Below the pieces are notes generated by a model. That model saw only the letters and a list, made by a program, of their open reading frames with translations, was not told where the DNA came from and ran no database searches. From NCBI RefSeq assembly GCF_007673095.1, contig NZ_VDYZ01000008.1, positions 62,001-126,000 on the forward strand: a DNA stretch of 64,000 nt, written 5' to 3'. Both the position numbers and the translations under genes were made by a program. The DNA is from Corynebacterium glyciniphilum AJ 3170 (GTDB lineage: Bacteria > Actinomycetota > Actinomycetes > Mycobacteriales > Mycobacteriaceae). Shown one piece after another: positions 16,213 through 24,948 of this stretch (the first letter of the stretch is position 1; every line of letters begins with the position of its first letter).

Positions 16213-17253
16213 ATGACCGAGCACTACGACTTCCTGTCCTACCCCGACCTCGCCAGCCGCGCGTTGGCCGGCTCCGTGGTGTGGGCGTCCGACGAATCCT
16301 TCGCCGAGCGCGAGAACCTCATCATGCCGCACGAGCCCGCCTTCGACCCGAACGAGTTCGGCAACAAGGGCAAGGTCTACGACGGGTGGGAGACCCGGCG
16401 CCGGCGCCACGACGAGGTCGGTGAGAATGACGCCGCCATCGTTCGCCTCGGCGTCCCGGGCCACATCAAAGGCATCGTCGTCGACACCGCCTGGTTCAAG
16501 GGGAACTACCCGCCCCAGATCGCCGTGCACGGACTGACCTGCGACGAGTACCTCACAGGCGAGGAGCTGGCCGCCCTGCCCGACGACCGCTGGTTCACCC
16601 TCGTCGCCCCCATGGACGCCAAGGGCGACCACAAGCACCACGTCGAGATCTTCCCCGCAGGAGACGCCGCCGCCCGTCGCGTGACGCACGTGAAGCTCGA
16701 GATGATCCCCGACGGCGGTATCTCCCGCCTGCGCGTCCACGGGCAACCCGCACCGGACCCGCGTTTCATCACCGGCACCATCGACCTGGCTGCCGTGGAG
16801 AACGGTGGACGGGTCACCGAATGCACGAACATGTTCTACTCACACCCGAACCAGATCATCTCGATCGGACGCGCCCACAACATGGGCGGCGGCTGGGAGA
16901 ATGCGCGACGTCGTGACGACGGCAACGACTCGGTCACCGTCCAGCTCGCCGGGGAAGGGCGCGTGCGCTGGATCGAGTTCGACACGTCCTACTTCGTGTT
17001 CAACGCCCCCGGTGACGTGAAGCTGACCGGCATCACCGCCGACGGTGAAGAGGTCGAACTCGTCGGTAAGACGAGGGTGCTGCCGGACACCCGGCACCGC
17101 TTCGCCGTGTCCGACACCGCCGAGGGCACCACCGGACCGACGCCGATCGTCGCCGTGCGTGCCGACGTCTACCCCGACGGGGGTATCTCCCGGCTGCGCG
17201 TGTGGGGCGAGCTGACCGACAACGGCCAACTCGACATCGAAAGCCGCTGGTAA
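16213..17253 (+). CDS. alc: Allantoicase
   Basis: A 346-residue protein of two repeated jelly-roll domains, each ending in the repeat DGGISRLRVxG (residues about 170 and 325). It contains GKVYDGWETRRRR and the paired NMFYSHPNQIISIGRAHNMG, followed by GWENARRRDDGND, diagnostic of allantoicase. It hydrolyses allantoate to ureidoglycolate and urea. The start ATG is eight bases after the allB stop, with GAGG overlapping that stop. The length is normal for the family. No ureidoglycolate lyase or urease is in the window. Confidence 0.93.
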   Translation: MTEHYDFLSYPDLASRALAGSVVWASDESFAERENLIMPHEPAFDPNEFGNKGKVYDGWETRRRRHDEVGENDAAIVRLGVPGHIKGIVVDTAWFKGNYPPQIAVHGLTCDEYLTGEELAALPDDRWFTLVAPMDAKGDHKHHVEIFPAGDAAARRVTHVKLEMIPDGGISRLRVHGQPAPDPRFITGTIDLAAVENGGRVTECTNMFYSHPNQIISIGRAHNMGGGWENARRRDDGNDSVTVQLAGEGRVRWIEFDTSYFVFNAPGDVKLTGITADGEEVELVGKTRVLPDTRHRFAVSDTAEGTTGPTPIVAVRADVYPDGGISRLRVWGELTDNGQLDIESRW

Positions 17254-17405
17254 AAGGGCTCTTCCCCTCTGGATCCCCTCTGGCTTCCCTTCGGAACAAC
17301 GGGAACATCTCCGCGAAACTCCGTCGAAACAGCCGGTTCCTAGACTCTCGTTTCTGACAGCCGCCCACTCCGGGCGCCGACGACGAGAACGGAGCCGATC
17401 GACCG

Positions 17406-18917
17406 ATGACCCGTGTGATCCCCCGACGCCACCGTCCGGCACCTCTGCCGGAGGACGTGGCCCAGGCGAACCTGGAGTCCCTGGCCGCGCAGGCACGTGC
17501 CGACATGGCGCTGACCGGCCACAACCATGACTGGGTTCCTGCTCCCGCAGAAGGTGCCTGGAACGTGCTGGTGATCGGTGGTGGCCAGGCAGGTCTCGGG
17601 ACGGCGTTCGCCCTGTCGCGACACCGGATCGACGGTGTGAAGGTGCTGGAGGCCGGCCCGCCGCAGGAGGCCGGCTGCTGGACCCGCTACGCCCGGATGC
17701 ACACGCTGCGCAGCCCGAAGAACATGAAGGGCATCGAACTCGACATCCCCTCGCTGCACACCGAACGCTGGTTCGAGGCGAAGTACGGTGCCGAAGCCTG
17801 GGCCGCCACCGACCTGACTCCCCGTGAGGACTGGAACGAGTACCTCACCTGGTACCGGGAGACCATCGGTGCCGACGTGGATTTCCACACCCGTATCACG
17901 GGGGTGACCAGGCCCGACGACGACGGATACTTCCATGTCGCGGCTGTGCACGGCGGTACGTCCGTGACCTACCGCGCCCGCCGCATCGTTTTCGCCATGG
18001 GACTCGTCGGCGGCGGCGGGACGTTCCTGCCGCCGCTGGTAGAGGCACTGCCGCCGCAGTTCCGGGCGCACACGGAGGACTCGATCGACTTCGCCGCACT
18101 GCGGGGCAAGCGGGTGATCGTGCTGGGCGGCGGTGCCAGTGGTTTCGACAATGCCTCCGCCGCGCTGGAAGCTGGTGCCGCGAGCGTGGAGATGCACGTC
18201 CGGCGTGCGGACATTCCCCGGCAGAACTCGCTGCGCTGGATGGAGTTCCCCGGCATGCAGGAGCACTTCTTCGATCTCAGCGACGAGGAGAAGTGGGAGT
18301 TCTCCCTGTTCAACGGCGGACTGCCCCAGCCGCCGACCCAGGCATCGGTGTGGCGTGCCTTCGCCCACGACAACTTCCGACTGCTCACTGACACGCGGTG
18401 GGTCTCTGCCGACGTACACGACGGTACGGCTGGAGCTGAGGTAACGGTGACTGACGACCACGGCAAGGTGCACGTCGGCGATGTCGTGATCTCGGCGACG
18501 GGTTACACGGTGGACCTGGGACTGCGTCCCGAGTTGCGCGAGTTTCTGCCGGACATCGCCCTGTGGTCCGACCGGTTCCCTCAAGCGTCCGGGCACCCGC
18601 TCGGCCGGTGCCCGTACCTGGGAGACGGTTTCCAGTTCCAGGCGAAACAGGACGCATCGCCCGATGCCGGGTCCTACATCCCCCGACTGTTCCACCTGTC
18701 CACCGGGGCACGGGCCTCCCACGCAGTGGCGGGCAACCAGCTCTCCGGGATCTATGCGGGGCTGACCCGCCTGGCCAACCGCGTCGCCACGGATATCACC
18801 AGGGAGAACTGGCCGGACTTCTTCGCCGGGTTCCAGGCCTTCGAACACGAAGAGGTCGGCAACGTGGGCCGGCACCGTGACGACGAGCCGTGGTTCCCGG
18901 TCGCGCCACGGTACTGA
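17406..18917 (+). CDS. FAD-dependent monooxygenase-like oxidoreductase (flavin-containing monooxygenase superfamily)
   Basis: A 503-residue flavoprotein with FAD motif VLVIGGGQAGLGTAFAL near residue 55, NADP-type second motif VIVLGGGASGFDNASAAL near residue 240 and the ISATGYTVDLGL ATG motif near residue 365. This is the layout of FMO/Baeyer-Villiger/N-hydroxylating enzymes. The substrate is unknown. It follows alc by 152 bases on the same strand. The window lacks uricase, so a role in purine breakdown is conceivable, but it does not look like HpxO urate hydroxylase. The stop lies inside a strong hairpin at 18914-18969. The ribosome-binding site is weak, a GGAG eleven bases upstream. Confidence 0.75.
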   Translation: MTRVIPRRHRPAPLPEDVAQANLESLAAQARADMALTGHNHDWVPAPAEGAWNVLVIGGGQAGLGTAFALSRHRIDGVKVLEAGPPQEAGCWTRYARMHTLRSPKNMKGIELDIPSLHTERWFEAKYGAEAWAATDLTPREDWNEYLTWYRETIGADVDFHTRITGVTRPDDDGYFHVAAVHGGTSVTYRARRIVFAMGLVGGGGTFLPPLVEALPPQFRAHTEDSIDFAALRGKRVIVLGGGASGFDNASAALEAGAASVEMHVRRADIPRQNSLRWMEFPGMQEHFFDLSDEEKWEFSLFNGGLPQPPTQASVWRAFAHDNFRLLTDTRWVSADVHDGTAGAEVTVTDDHGKVHVGDVVISATGYTVDLGLRPELREFLPDIALWSDRFPQASGHPLGRCPYLGDGFQFQAKQDASPDAGSYIPRLFHLSTGARASHAVAGNQLSGIYAGLTRLANRVATDITRENWPDFFAGFQAFEHEEVGNVGRHRDDEPWFPVAPRY

Positions 18918-18969
18918 GTCACCGCTCAGAACGATTCCGGGCGCATAATCGTTCTGAGCGGTGACTCAG
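18914..18969. terminator. Perfect 22-bp stem hairpin after the flavin monooxygenase gene
   Basis: Arms 18914-18935 (CTGAGTCACCGC...) and 18948-18969 pair perfectly over 22 bases around a 12-base loop. The gene's TGA stop is inside the left arm. There is no clear T-run, so it is a terminator or mRNA 3' stabiliser rather than a classical intrinsic terminator. The arm shares CTGAGTCAC with the hairpin at 20123-20187. Confidence 0.75.
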
Positions 18970-19064
18970 ATCGTTCGGTCGAATCGGAGGACGCTCCCCG
19001 GTACGGTAGTCGGGTCGCCACCACCCGGTGGCGCCAGTAAACACCACGCCGACCGAGGAGTCTC

Positions 19065-19457
19065 TTGTACCGGAAAATCCTGCGCTTCGGCATGGTCGGC
19101 GTCATCGGTGCCATCGTGGATCTCTCAACCCGAACGCTGCTGCTGTACCTCGGAGCGCCCGGCGTCTTCGCTCGAGGTGGCAGCTACATCGTCGGCAGCA
19201 CGGTGGCCTACTACCTGAACAGCTACCTCACCTTCAGCGGTGAACGGTCCCTGGCGGAGAAGGCCCGCGCCGCAGCGTCCTATGTCATCTGTTTCACCGC
19301 CGCCGTACTCGTCGACCTGCTCCTACGGCATACCTTCCCATCCTTGCCCGGCGTCATCTTCTGGTCCTGGTTCGTCTCACAGGGAGTGGCCACCACGCTG
19401 AACTTCCTGCTGCAGAATTTCTGGGTGTTCCGTGCTGCCAGCCCGGACAAGCGTTGA
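19065..19457 (+). CDS. GtrA-like family small membrane protein
   Basis: A 130-residue protein with four hydrophobic segments and the family N-terminus ILRFGMVGVIGAIVDLSTR. YLNSYLTFSGE in the middle and LNFLLQNFWVFR at the end match GtrA/DPMS domains. GtrA proteins are thought to flip or help use polyprenyl-phosphate-linked sugars for cell-envelope glycosylation. The start TTG at 19065 has GAGGAG four bases upstream; an ATG 30 bases downstream would cut helix 1. It stands alone between two hairpins, and no glycosyltransferase is adjacent. Confidence 0.82.
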   Translation: MYRKILRFGMVGVIGAIVDLSTRTLLLYLGAPGVFARGGSYIVGSTVAYYLNSYLTFSGERSLAEKARAAASYVICFTAAVLVDLLLRHTFPSLPGVIFWSWFVSQGVATTLNFLLQNFWVFRAASPDKR

Positions 19458-19481
19458 CTGGCTGGACTGCGGACCCCGTGT

Positions 19482-19543
19482 GATCTGAGCCGTCGCTGGG
19501 GGCAGGAACCGGCGGTTTTATGCCCCGTGTGACGGCCCAGATC
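19482..19543. terminator. Nested hairpin between gtrA-like and gpx genes
   Basis: GATCTGAGCCGTC (19482-19494) pairs with GACGGCCCAGATC (19531-19543) with one mismatch. Inside it, GGGGCA pairs with TGCCCC (19521-19526). It lies after gtrA and before gpx, so it may end gtrA transcription or structure the gpx leader. Confidence 0.5.
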
Positions 19544-19575
19544 TCCTCCGTCGTCAGACGCGTACCATCGCGCAC

Positions 19576-20082
19576 ATGACTTCCACAGACAGCACCGACA
19601 CCACCAACATCAAGACGATCCCCGTCCGCGCCCTGGACGGCAGTGAACTCAATCTCACGGACTTCAACGGCCCGTTGCTGATCGTGAATGTGGCGTCCAA
19701 GTGCGGGCTCACACCGCAGTACACCGCACTCGAGAAGCTTGCCGAGGACTACCGTGACCGGGGGCTGGCGGTCCTCGGCGCACCCTGCAACCAGTTCATG
19801 GGTCAGGAGCCCGGCAGCCCCGAGGAGATCGCGGAGTTCTGCTCCGCCACCTACGGCGTGACGTTCCCCCTGACGGAGAAGCTCAACGTCAACGGCGAGG
19901 ACGCCCACCCGCTCTTCGCTGAACTGACGAAAACTCCTGATGCTGACGGCAAGGCAGGCGACGTCGAGTGGAACTTCGAGAAGTTTCTCGTCAGTAAGGA
20001 CGGCGAGGTGCTCGCCCGCTTCCGGCCTGCCACCGTCCCGGATGCGCCGGAGATCATCGCCGCCGTAGAAAAGGCACTGTAA
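19576..20082 (+). CDS. Glutathione peroxidase family protein (thioredoxin-dependent type)
   Basis: 168 residues. The peroxidatic cysteine is in NVASKCGLTPQYTALE near residue 38. The conserved GAPCNQFMGQEPG follows near 75 and WNFEKFLVSKDGEV near 132, providing the Gln and Trp of the catalytic tetrad. Actinomycetes of this type generally lack glutathione, so thioredoxin or mycothiol as reductant is the likely partner (family knowledge). It is a single-gene unit bounded by hairpins at 19482-19543 and 20123-20187. No strong ribosome-binding site is seen before the ATG. Confidence 0.92.
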   Translation: MTSTDSTDTTNIKTIPVRALDGSELNLTDFNGPLLIVNVASKCGLTPQYTALEKLAEDYRDRGLAVLGAPCNQFMGQEPGSPEEIAEFCSATYGVTFPLTEKLNVNGEDAHPLFAELTKTPDADGKAGDVEWNFEKFLVSKDGEVLARFRPATVPDAPEIIAAVEKAL

Positions 20083-20122
20083 ACAGTTGCGGACTCCCGG
20101 CCGGCCGCAGTCACCCACCGCG

Positions 20123-20187
20123 TGACTCAGGTGTCAGAATCGGTCACTGCAATGCCTCTGACACGACCGGTTCTGGCACCTGAGTCA
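20123..20187. terminator. 23-bp stem hairpin between convergent gpx and MBL genes
   Basis: Arms 20123-20145 (TGACTCAGGTGTC...) and 20165-20187 pair over 23 bases with two G-T pairs and a 19-base loop. It lies between two convergent genes, which fits a bidirectional terminator. It shares the CTGAGTCA motif with the hairpin at 18914-18969. Confidence 0.7.
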
Positions 20188-20243
20188 CACGTCCTACTTC
20201 GCGGCATCCGGTCACCGACGAGCTGCTGGAGACCAACGCTGTG

Positions 20244-21311
20244 TCATGCCTTCTCCAGCACCAGGTCCCGGTACATCATCGTCTGACGGATCGCCGACCA
20301 CACCATCGGAGAGTTCGCCAGCGACTCCCACCCGCCGCTCCACGTCAGACGTCCCGCGAGGCGCCACACGCTGATCTCCGGGTTCCACTCCAGTACCTGC
20401 GCCACCTCATCGGCACGTTCCATGACGTGCTCGCGGGTCTCCTGTCGCCTGGCCGCCAACCCGGTGAAGCAGTACCCGTGACCGGGGATCACCGTGTAGT
20501 CGTCGAACTCCGCCAGCCGGTCCAGTGCCGCGAGGTAGTCCTTCACCGGGTTACCGCCCAGGGACGCCACCCCCAGGCCGATGCCGGGGAAGATCTCCGG
20601 CAGCACATGATCCGCCGCGATCAGCAGCTTCCGCCGGTCGTCGGCGAAACACAGGTGCCCCGGGGTATGCCCGGGCGTCAGTACCGCACGCCAGCCCAGT
20701 TCCCCGGTGATGCCGTGATCCGGCAGAAAGTCCCCGTCCCCGTTCGTCACGTCCGGACGCTGGCGCGGAATGAACGGTGGCAGCCCCTTCGCCGCCAGTG
20801 GGAAAGGGAACTTGTCGAGCACACCGTCCGGCGCTCCGATGGTGTGCCGTTCCACGGCGTAGTCGTCCTGCGAACGTCCTGTGCGCGCGGCGTCCACGGT
20901 GCGCTGTTCCACCGCCCCCAGGTGGTAGCGCGCCCCGGTCGCCTGCAGCATCTCCGCTGTCGCTCCGACATGGTCCGGGTGCGCATGGGTCACCACCACG
21001 TCGGTGATCTCCTCCAGACGTCTCCCCCGCTCGCGCAGGAACGCGTCCAGCGGGCGCAGGACGTTGCCCACCGCGTCCTTCGCCTTGCTGCCGGCCCACC
21101 CCGGGTCAACGACCGTGACTCCCCGGTCACCGAGGTGGATCGTGGACAACACGCTGTTCATCACACCTGCGCCCGGCATCGGCACGGCACGGATCCACAA
21201 CTCGCCGTCGGCTGTACTGACCCGGACCGGCGCGGGCACCTTACTGCCAACTGCCGCCTGGTACTGGGCGCGGAAGATCGGGGTGATGCGGCTGTCTGCA
21301 CGTTCTGCCAT
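20244..21311 (-). CDS. MBL-fold metallohydrolase
   Basis: A 355-residue metallo-beta-lactamase-fold hydrolase. The zinc site is complete: VVTHAHPDHVGA near residue 110 (HxHxDH), His in LTPGHTPGHLCF near 210, Asp in LIAADHVLP and His in VIPGHGYCF near 275. An extended C-terminal helical region (VMERADEVAQVLE) resembles glyoxalase II-like and lactonase-like relatives. The substrate is unknown. It is convergent with gpx and precedes the PNPOx-like gene's 3' end on the same strand. The ATG at 21311 fits the family. Confidence 0.85.
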   Translation of the reverse strand: MAERADSRITPIFRAQYQAAVGSKVPAPVRVSTADGELWIRAVPMPGAGVMNSVLSTIHLGDRGVTVVDPGWAGSKAKDAVGNVLRPLDAFLRERGRRLEEITDVVVTHAHPDHVGATAEMLQATGARYHLGAVEQRTVDAARTGRSQDDYAVERHTIGAPDGVLDKFPFPLAAKGLPPFIPRQRPDVTNGDGDFLPDHGITGELGWRAVLTPGHTPGHLCFADDRRKLLIAADHVLPEIFPGIGLGVASLGGNPVKDYLAALDRLAEFDDYTVIPGHGYCFTGLAARRQETREHVMERADEVAQVLEWNPEISVWRLAGRLTWSGGWESLANSPMVWSAIRQTMMYRDLVLEKA

Positions 21312-21370
21312 GTGCAGTCAGGTTACCCCGTCGTCCTCGCCGTTGGTCGCTAACGTCCACGGTAGAGGAC

Positions 21371-21811
21371 TCAGTAACGCTCCGGTTCCTCTCCGAGGGA
21401 GAAGTCACGGCCGGAGATCTCGGACGGCGTGATCTCCACGTAGTTGTACTTCAGCGTCGGCAGCCACGGTTTCAGAGGCAGGTCGTCGGCGGCGTGGATG
21501 TCGTCGGCACTGGTCAACACACGAGCCTCCCCCTTCACGATCACGGACCAGGCCTGAGCAGGGTTACCGTCACCATCGGCGTCCACGTGGTCGGCCTCGA
21601 ACAGGACACGGGAGTTGACCTGCGTGAGGGTGAACAGTTTCGTTCCCTCGGCGGTGCGGAAGTAGATCTTCCCCGCGTTCACCACGTAGTTCAGCGGGAA
21701 CAGGTCGATGTCGTCACTTCTACTGACGACCACACGGCCGAGGGAGGTGGTGGAGAGACGGTCAAGGGCTTCTTCGTCGGTCAGGCGGATGGCGCCGTTG
21801 TTTTCGCTCAT
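21371..21811 (-). CDS. Pyridoxamine 5'-phosphate oxidase-related flavin/F420-binding protein
   Basis: A 146-residue split-barrel protein: MSENNGAIRLTDEEALDRL, then TSLGRVVVSRSDDIDLFPLN, IYFRTAEGTKLFTL and SVIVKGEARVLTS. This is the Rv2061/Rv1155-like PNPOx family, whose members bind FMN or F420. The ATG at 21811 was chosen; an upstream extension to 21847 adds unconserved residues. It is probably a single gene, 59 bases before the MBL gene on the same strand. Confidence 0.8.
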   Translation of the reverse strand: MSENNGAIRLTDEEALDRLSTTSLGRVVVSRSDDIDLFPLNYVVNAGKIYFRTAEGTKLFTLTQVNSRVLFEADHVDADGDGNPAQAWSVIVKGEARVLTSADDIHAADDLPLKPWLPTLKYNYVEITPSEISGRDFSLGEEPERY

Positions 21812-21877
21812 GACACTATTATCCGTCCGGGACCATTCTTCCTGCACCCCCGTCGTGGTGTCTGTTAGGCCACACCG

Positions 21878-23167
21878 TCAGACTCCGGCGACGACGGTCC
21901 GTGCCACGGCGCGTTCATCGCCGAGCACCATGGTGGCGAACAGGATCTCCTCGAGGGTCTCCGCCCCGTCCACCCGGTTACGCAGCATCGCCGAATTCTG
22001 CGGGCCGGAGGGGTCGAGGACCACCAGGTCGGCGTCCTTGCCTGCCTCCAGCGAACCGACGGATGCCTCGACCCCCAGCGCCTCGGCACCGCCCAGGGTC
22101 GCCAGGCGCAGCAGTTGGCCGACGCCCAACGGCGCACCGAGCATGCGCGACGCCTGGTACGCGGAGCCGAGGGTGGCCAGCGGGGACAGGCTCGTCCCCG
22201 CCCCCACGTCCGACCCCAGGCCCACACGCAGGCCCGTCACCGACTGAGCCCGGGCGACCCCGAACATGCCCGAACCCAGGAAGAAGTTGGAGGTGGGACA
22301 GTGCGCCACGGACGCCTCCACCTGCCCCAGACATCGGAGTTCCCGGTCCGACAGGTGGACCCCGTGACCGAAGACCGACCGCCGACGGACCAGCCCCACC
22401 CTGTCGTAGACGTCGGTGTAGTCACGTGTACCAGGAAACAAACTCCGCACCTGCTCGATCTCCGCGGTGTTCTCCGACAGGTGCGTCTGCACCACGACGT
22501 CCGGGTAGGACGCGGCGAGCTCGCCGAGGGCGGTGAGCTGGGCGTCCGACGACGTCGGCGCGAAGCGTGGGGTGATCGCGTATTCCAGACGCCCGACGCC
22601 GTGCCACCTCTCCAGCAGCGCGACGCTGTCCTCCACCGCGGAGGACGGGGTGTCGAGCAGGTCGTCGGGAGCGTTACGGTCCATACACACCTTGCCGGTG
22701 ATGACCCGCAGGTTCTTCCTCTGAGCCTGCCGGAACAGCGCTTCCGCACTCCCGGGGTGCACCGTGGCGTAGACGCAGGCGGTGGTCACACCGTTGTCCA
22801 CGAGCTGGTCGGTGAAGAAGTCCGCCACCCGGTCAGCGTGGATGTCGTCGGCGAAGCGCGCCTCGGCGGGGAAGGTGAACCGTTCCAACCAATCAAGCAG
22901 TTCCAGACCTGGCGAGGCGATCATGCCGATCTGAGGATAGTGCACATGGGCGTCGACGAAACCCGGCACGATGAACCGGTCACCGTGGTCCTCGACCAGC
23001 GCACCGGGGTACCGGGCCAGGACGTCCTGCACGTCGCCCACGTCCAGGATCGTGCCGTCAGTGTGGGCGACCGCGCCGGACGGGATGTCGAGGAGACCGT
23101 CGGTGCCGGACGTGGTCGGGGTGACCACGTGACCGAGGACGACGGTCGGGCGTGTGCCGGCCGTCAT
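21878..23167 (-). CDS. guaD: Guanine deaminase
   Basis: A 429-residue amidohydrolase that turns guanine into xanthine. It shows FVDAHVHYPQIGMIASPG near residue 72 (metal HxH), ITPRFAPTSSDAQL near 195, VQTHLSENTAEIEQV near 222, SVFGHGVHLSD near 258 and AHCPTSNFFLGSGMF near 285, then LGSDVGAGTSLS with the metal Asp near 308. All are GuaD signatures. It is last in the operon uraD-uraH-permease-guaD, and its start overlaps the permease stop by ATGA. Confidence 0.92.
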   Translation of the reverse strand: MTAGTRPTVVLGHVVTPTTSGTDGLLDIPSGAVAHTDGTILDVGDVQDVLARYPGALVEDHGDRFIVPGFVDAHVHYPQIGMIASPGLELLDWLERFTFPAEARFADDIHADRVADFFTDQLVDNGVTTACVYATVHPGSAEALFRQAQRKNLRVITGKVCMDRNAPDDLLDTPSSAVEDSVALLERWHGVGRLEYAITPRFAPTSSDAQLTALGELAASYPDVVVQTHLSENTAEIEQVRSLFPGTRDYTDVYDRVGLVRRRSVFGHGVHLSDRELRCLGQVEASVAHCPTSNFFLGSGMFGVARAQSVTGLRVGLGSDVGAGTSLSPLATLGSAYQASRMLGAPLGVGQLLRLATLGGAEALGVEASVGSLEAGKDADLVVLDPSGPQNSAMLRNRVDGAETLEEILFATMVLGDERAVARTVVAGV

Positions 23168-24609
23168 CGGACCGCCTGCGCAGCCGTCTCGTCCGGTACA
23201 TCGACGGCACCGTCCCCGTCCGGCAAGGACGGTTCCGCCAGGTGACCGCCGCCCTGCCGGTTGAGCAGCAGGTTCAGCAGGATCACGGTCACTGCACCCA
23301 CGGTGATCCCGCTGTCCAGGATCATCTCCAGGCCGGACGGGAGATTCGCGTACAGTCCGTCGAACACGGTGGGCAGCATCGCCACGGCGACGGACACACC
23401 GACGATCAGTGCGCGGGTCTCCGTCCAGATCACGGTGGACAGCGTCCTGATGCCCGCCGCGGCGACCATGCCGAACAGGGCGACACCCGCGCCACCGAGG
23501 ACAGGGGACGGAATGCCGGTGGCGATCTCACCGACCTTCGGCAGCAGACCGAGAACAATGAGGATCAGGCCGGACGCCGTCACCACGAACCGGCTGGCGA
23601 CCCGCGACAGCGACACCAGCCCCACGTTCTGTGCGAAGGCGGAGTAGGGGAAGGTGTTGAAGACGCCACCGAGGAAGGTCGCCAGACCGTCGGCGCGCAG
23701 ACCGTCCGCGAGGGTGCGTCCGGTGGCACGACGACCGGTGATGTCGCCGACGGCGACGATGTCCCCGCTGGTCTCCGTCATGATCACCAGGCCGACCAGC
23801 ACCATAGTGAGGATGGAGGCGATGTCGAATGTGGGTGTGCCGAACTGGAACGGCGCGGGAACACCGACCCAGTCCGCGTTCGACACCGCCGAGAAGTCGC
23901 TGGCCCCCACGAACACACCGGCGACGGTACCGACGATGATGCCGCCCAGCACCGCCATCGACGTCCACGCCGCCGGGGCGAAACGGTGGATGCAGATCAC
24001 GGTGACGAGTGTACCCAGCGCCAGCAGGAAGTTCTGGCCCGTTCCCTGTTCCTCCGCAGGCCCGTTCTGGTTGAAGAGCCACCCGGCGGCGACCGACAGC
24101 AGGGACAGCCCCACCACGGTGATGATCGTTCCGATGACCAGTGGCGGGAAGTACTTCACGACCTTGGCGAAGAACGGTGCGACGAGCATCATGACCACGC
24201 CGGTGGCGATAACCGACCCGTAGATCGCCGTGATGCCGTGTTCCGACCCGATGGAGATCATCGGCGCGACCGACACGAACGACACACCCTGGATCAACGG
24301 CAACCGTGCACCGAACCGCCAGAACCCGAGGGACTGGATCACCGAGGCGACACCGGCGACGAACAGGTCGGCGACGATGAGGTGGTGCATGTCCCCGGCG
24401 TCGAACTCACCGGCGGCGACGAGCGCCCCGCCGACGATGAGGGGGACGGCGATAGCGCCGGCGTACATCGCCAGTACATGCTGAAGGCCCAGGATGAACG
24501 TCCTGACCAGTGGCGGACGCTGGTCGACGGGGTGGGTGCCGTCGGGCGAGACGGCACCGATCGTGCCGGGGATCTTCTGTACGCTCTCTGCTCTCTCTGC
24601 TCTCTCCAC
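23164..24609 (-). CDS. Xanthine/uric acid permease, NCS2 (NAT) family
   Basis: A 481-residue transporter with about 12-14 hydrophobic segments. LGLQHVLAMYAGAIAVPLIVG near residue 40 carries the conserved QH motif, and the NAT signature region is seen at NTFPYSAFAQNVGLVSLSRV near residue 320. Context (uraH, uraD, guaD) indicates a purine base or urate substrate. The start is GTG at 24609, where the first codons derive from a GAGAGAGCAGA tandem repeat. It overlaps guaD at its 3' end and follows uraH by nine bases. Confidence 0.88.
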   Translation of the reverse strand: MERAERAESVQKIPGTIGAVSPDGTHPVDQRPPLVRTFILGLQHVLAMYAGAIAVPLIVGGALVAAGEFDAGDMHHLIVADLFVAGVASVIQSLGFWRFGARLPLIQGVSFVSVAPMISIGSEHGITAIYGSVIATGVVMMLVAPFFAKVVKYFPPLVIGTIITVVGLSLLSVAAGWLFNQNGPAEEQGTGQNFLLALGTLVTVICIHRFAPAAWTSMAVLGGIIVGTVAGVFVGASDFSAVSNADWVGVPAPFQFGTPTFDIASILTMVLVGLVIMTETSGDIVAVGDITGRRATGRTLADGLRADGLATFLGGVFNTFPYSAFAQNVGLVSLSRVASRFVVTASGLILIVLGLLPKVGEIATGIPSPVLGGAGVALFGMVAAAGIRTLSTVIWTETRALIVGVSVAVAMLPTVFDGLYANLPSGLEMILDSGITVGAVTVILLNLLLNRQGGGHLAEPSLPDGDGAVDVPDETAAQAVR

Positions 24610-24618
24610 CCTGCGACC

Positions 24619-24948
24619 TCAGCTTCCCTGGTAGGTCGAGTAACCGAACGGTGACAACAGCAACGGGATGTGAAGATGCCCGTCTGCGCCGCCGCGCTCA
24701 GCCGTGACGTGGAAGGTGACGTCGACGTAGGGGTAGAGCGACGATGTGCCGACCTCCGCGAGATACGCGCCGGTGTCGAAGCGCAGACGGTACGCTCCGG
24801 GCTCCAGGTCCGCGACGAAGCGGTGACGGCCATCGGCGTCGGTGGCCCCGGATTCAAGCAGGGTGGCCTGCCCGGCGTACAGGTCCACCGTGAGCCCTGC
24901 TGCCGGGACCCCGGTGGCGGTGTTCAGGACGTGGGTGGACAGACTCAT
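24619..24948 (-). CDS. uraH: 5-Hydroxyisourate hydrolase (transthyretin-like)
   Basis: A 109-residue transthyretin-related protein. The active-site signature is present: STHVLNTATGVPAAGL at the N-terminus (His6), RFDTGAYLA in the middle, HLHIPLLLSPFGYSTYQGS at the C-terminus with the YxTYxGS tail. It hydrolyses 5-hydroxyisourate to OHCU. It overlaps uraD by ATGA at 24945-24948. The length is normal. Confidence 0.95.
   Translation of the reverse strand: MSLSTHVLNTATGVPAAGLTVDLYAGQATLLESGATDADGRHRFVADLEPGAYRLRFDTGAYLAEVGTSSLYPYVDVTFHVTAERGGADGHLHIPLLLSPFGYSTYQGS

Noticed and set aside
17406..18917. Assignment of the flavin monooxygenase as urate hydroxylase HpxO
   Set aside because: HpxO-type enzymes are shorter single-Rossmann class A hydroxylases; this protein has two dinucleotide-binding motifs of the FMO type. 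Only its position suggests purines.
24588..24607. CTCTCTG tandem repeat as a phase-variable tract
   Set aside because: It encodes the first codons of the permease, with a seven- to eight-base irregular unit and few copies; slippage is possible but there is no support for phase variation.
23152..24654. A 500-codon plus-strand frame opposite the purine permease
   Set aside because: Very Asp/Gly/His/Arg-rich artefact of transmembrane codons read in antisense.
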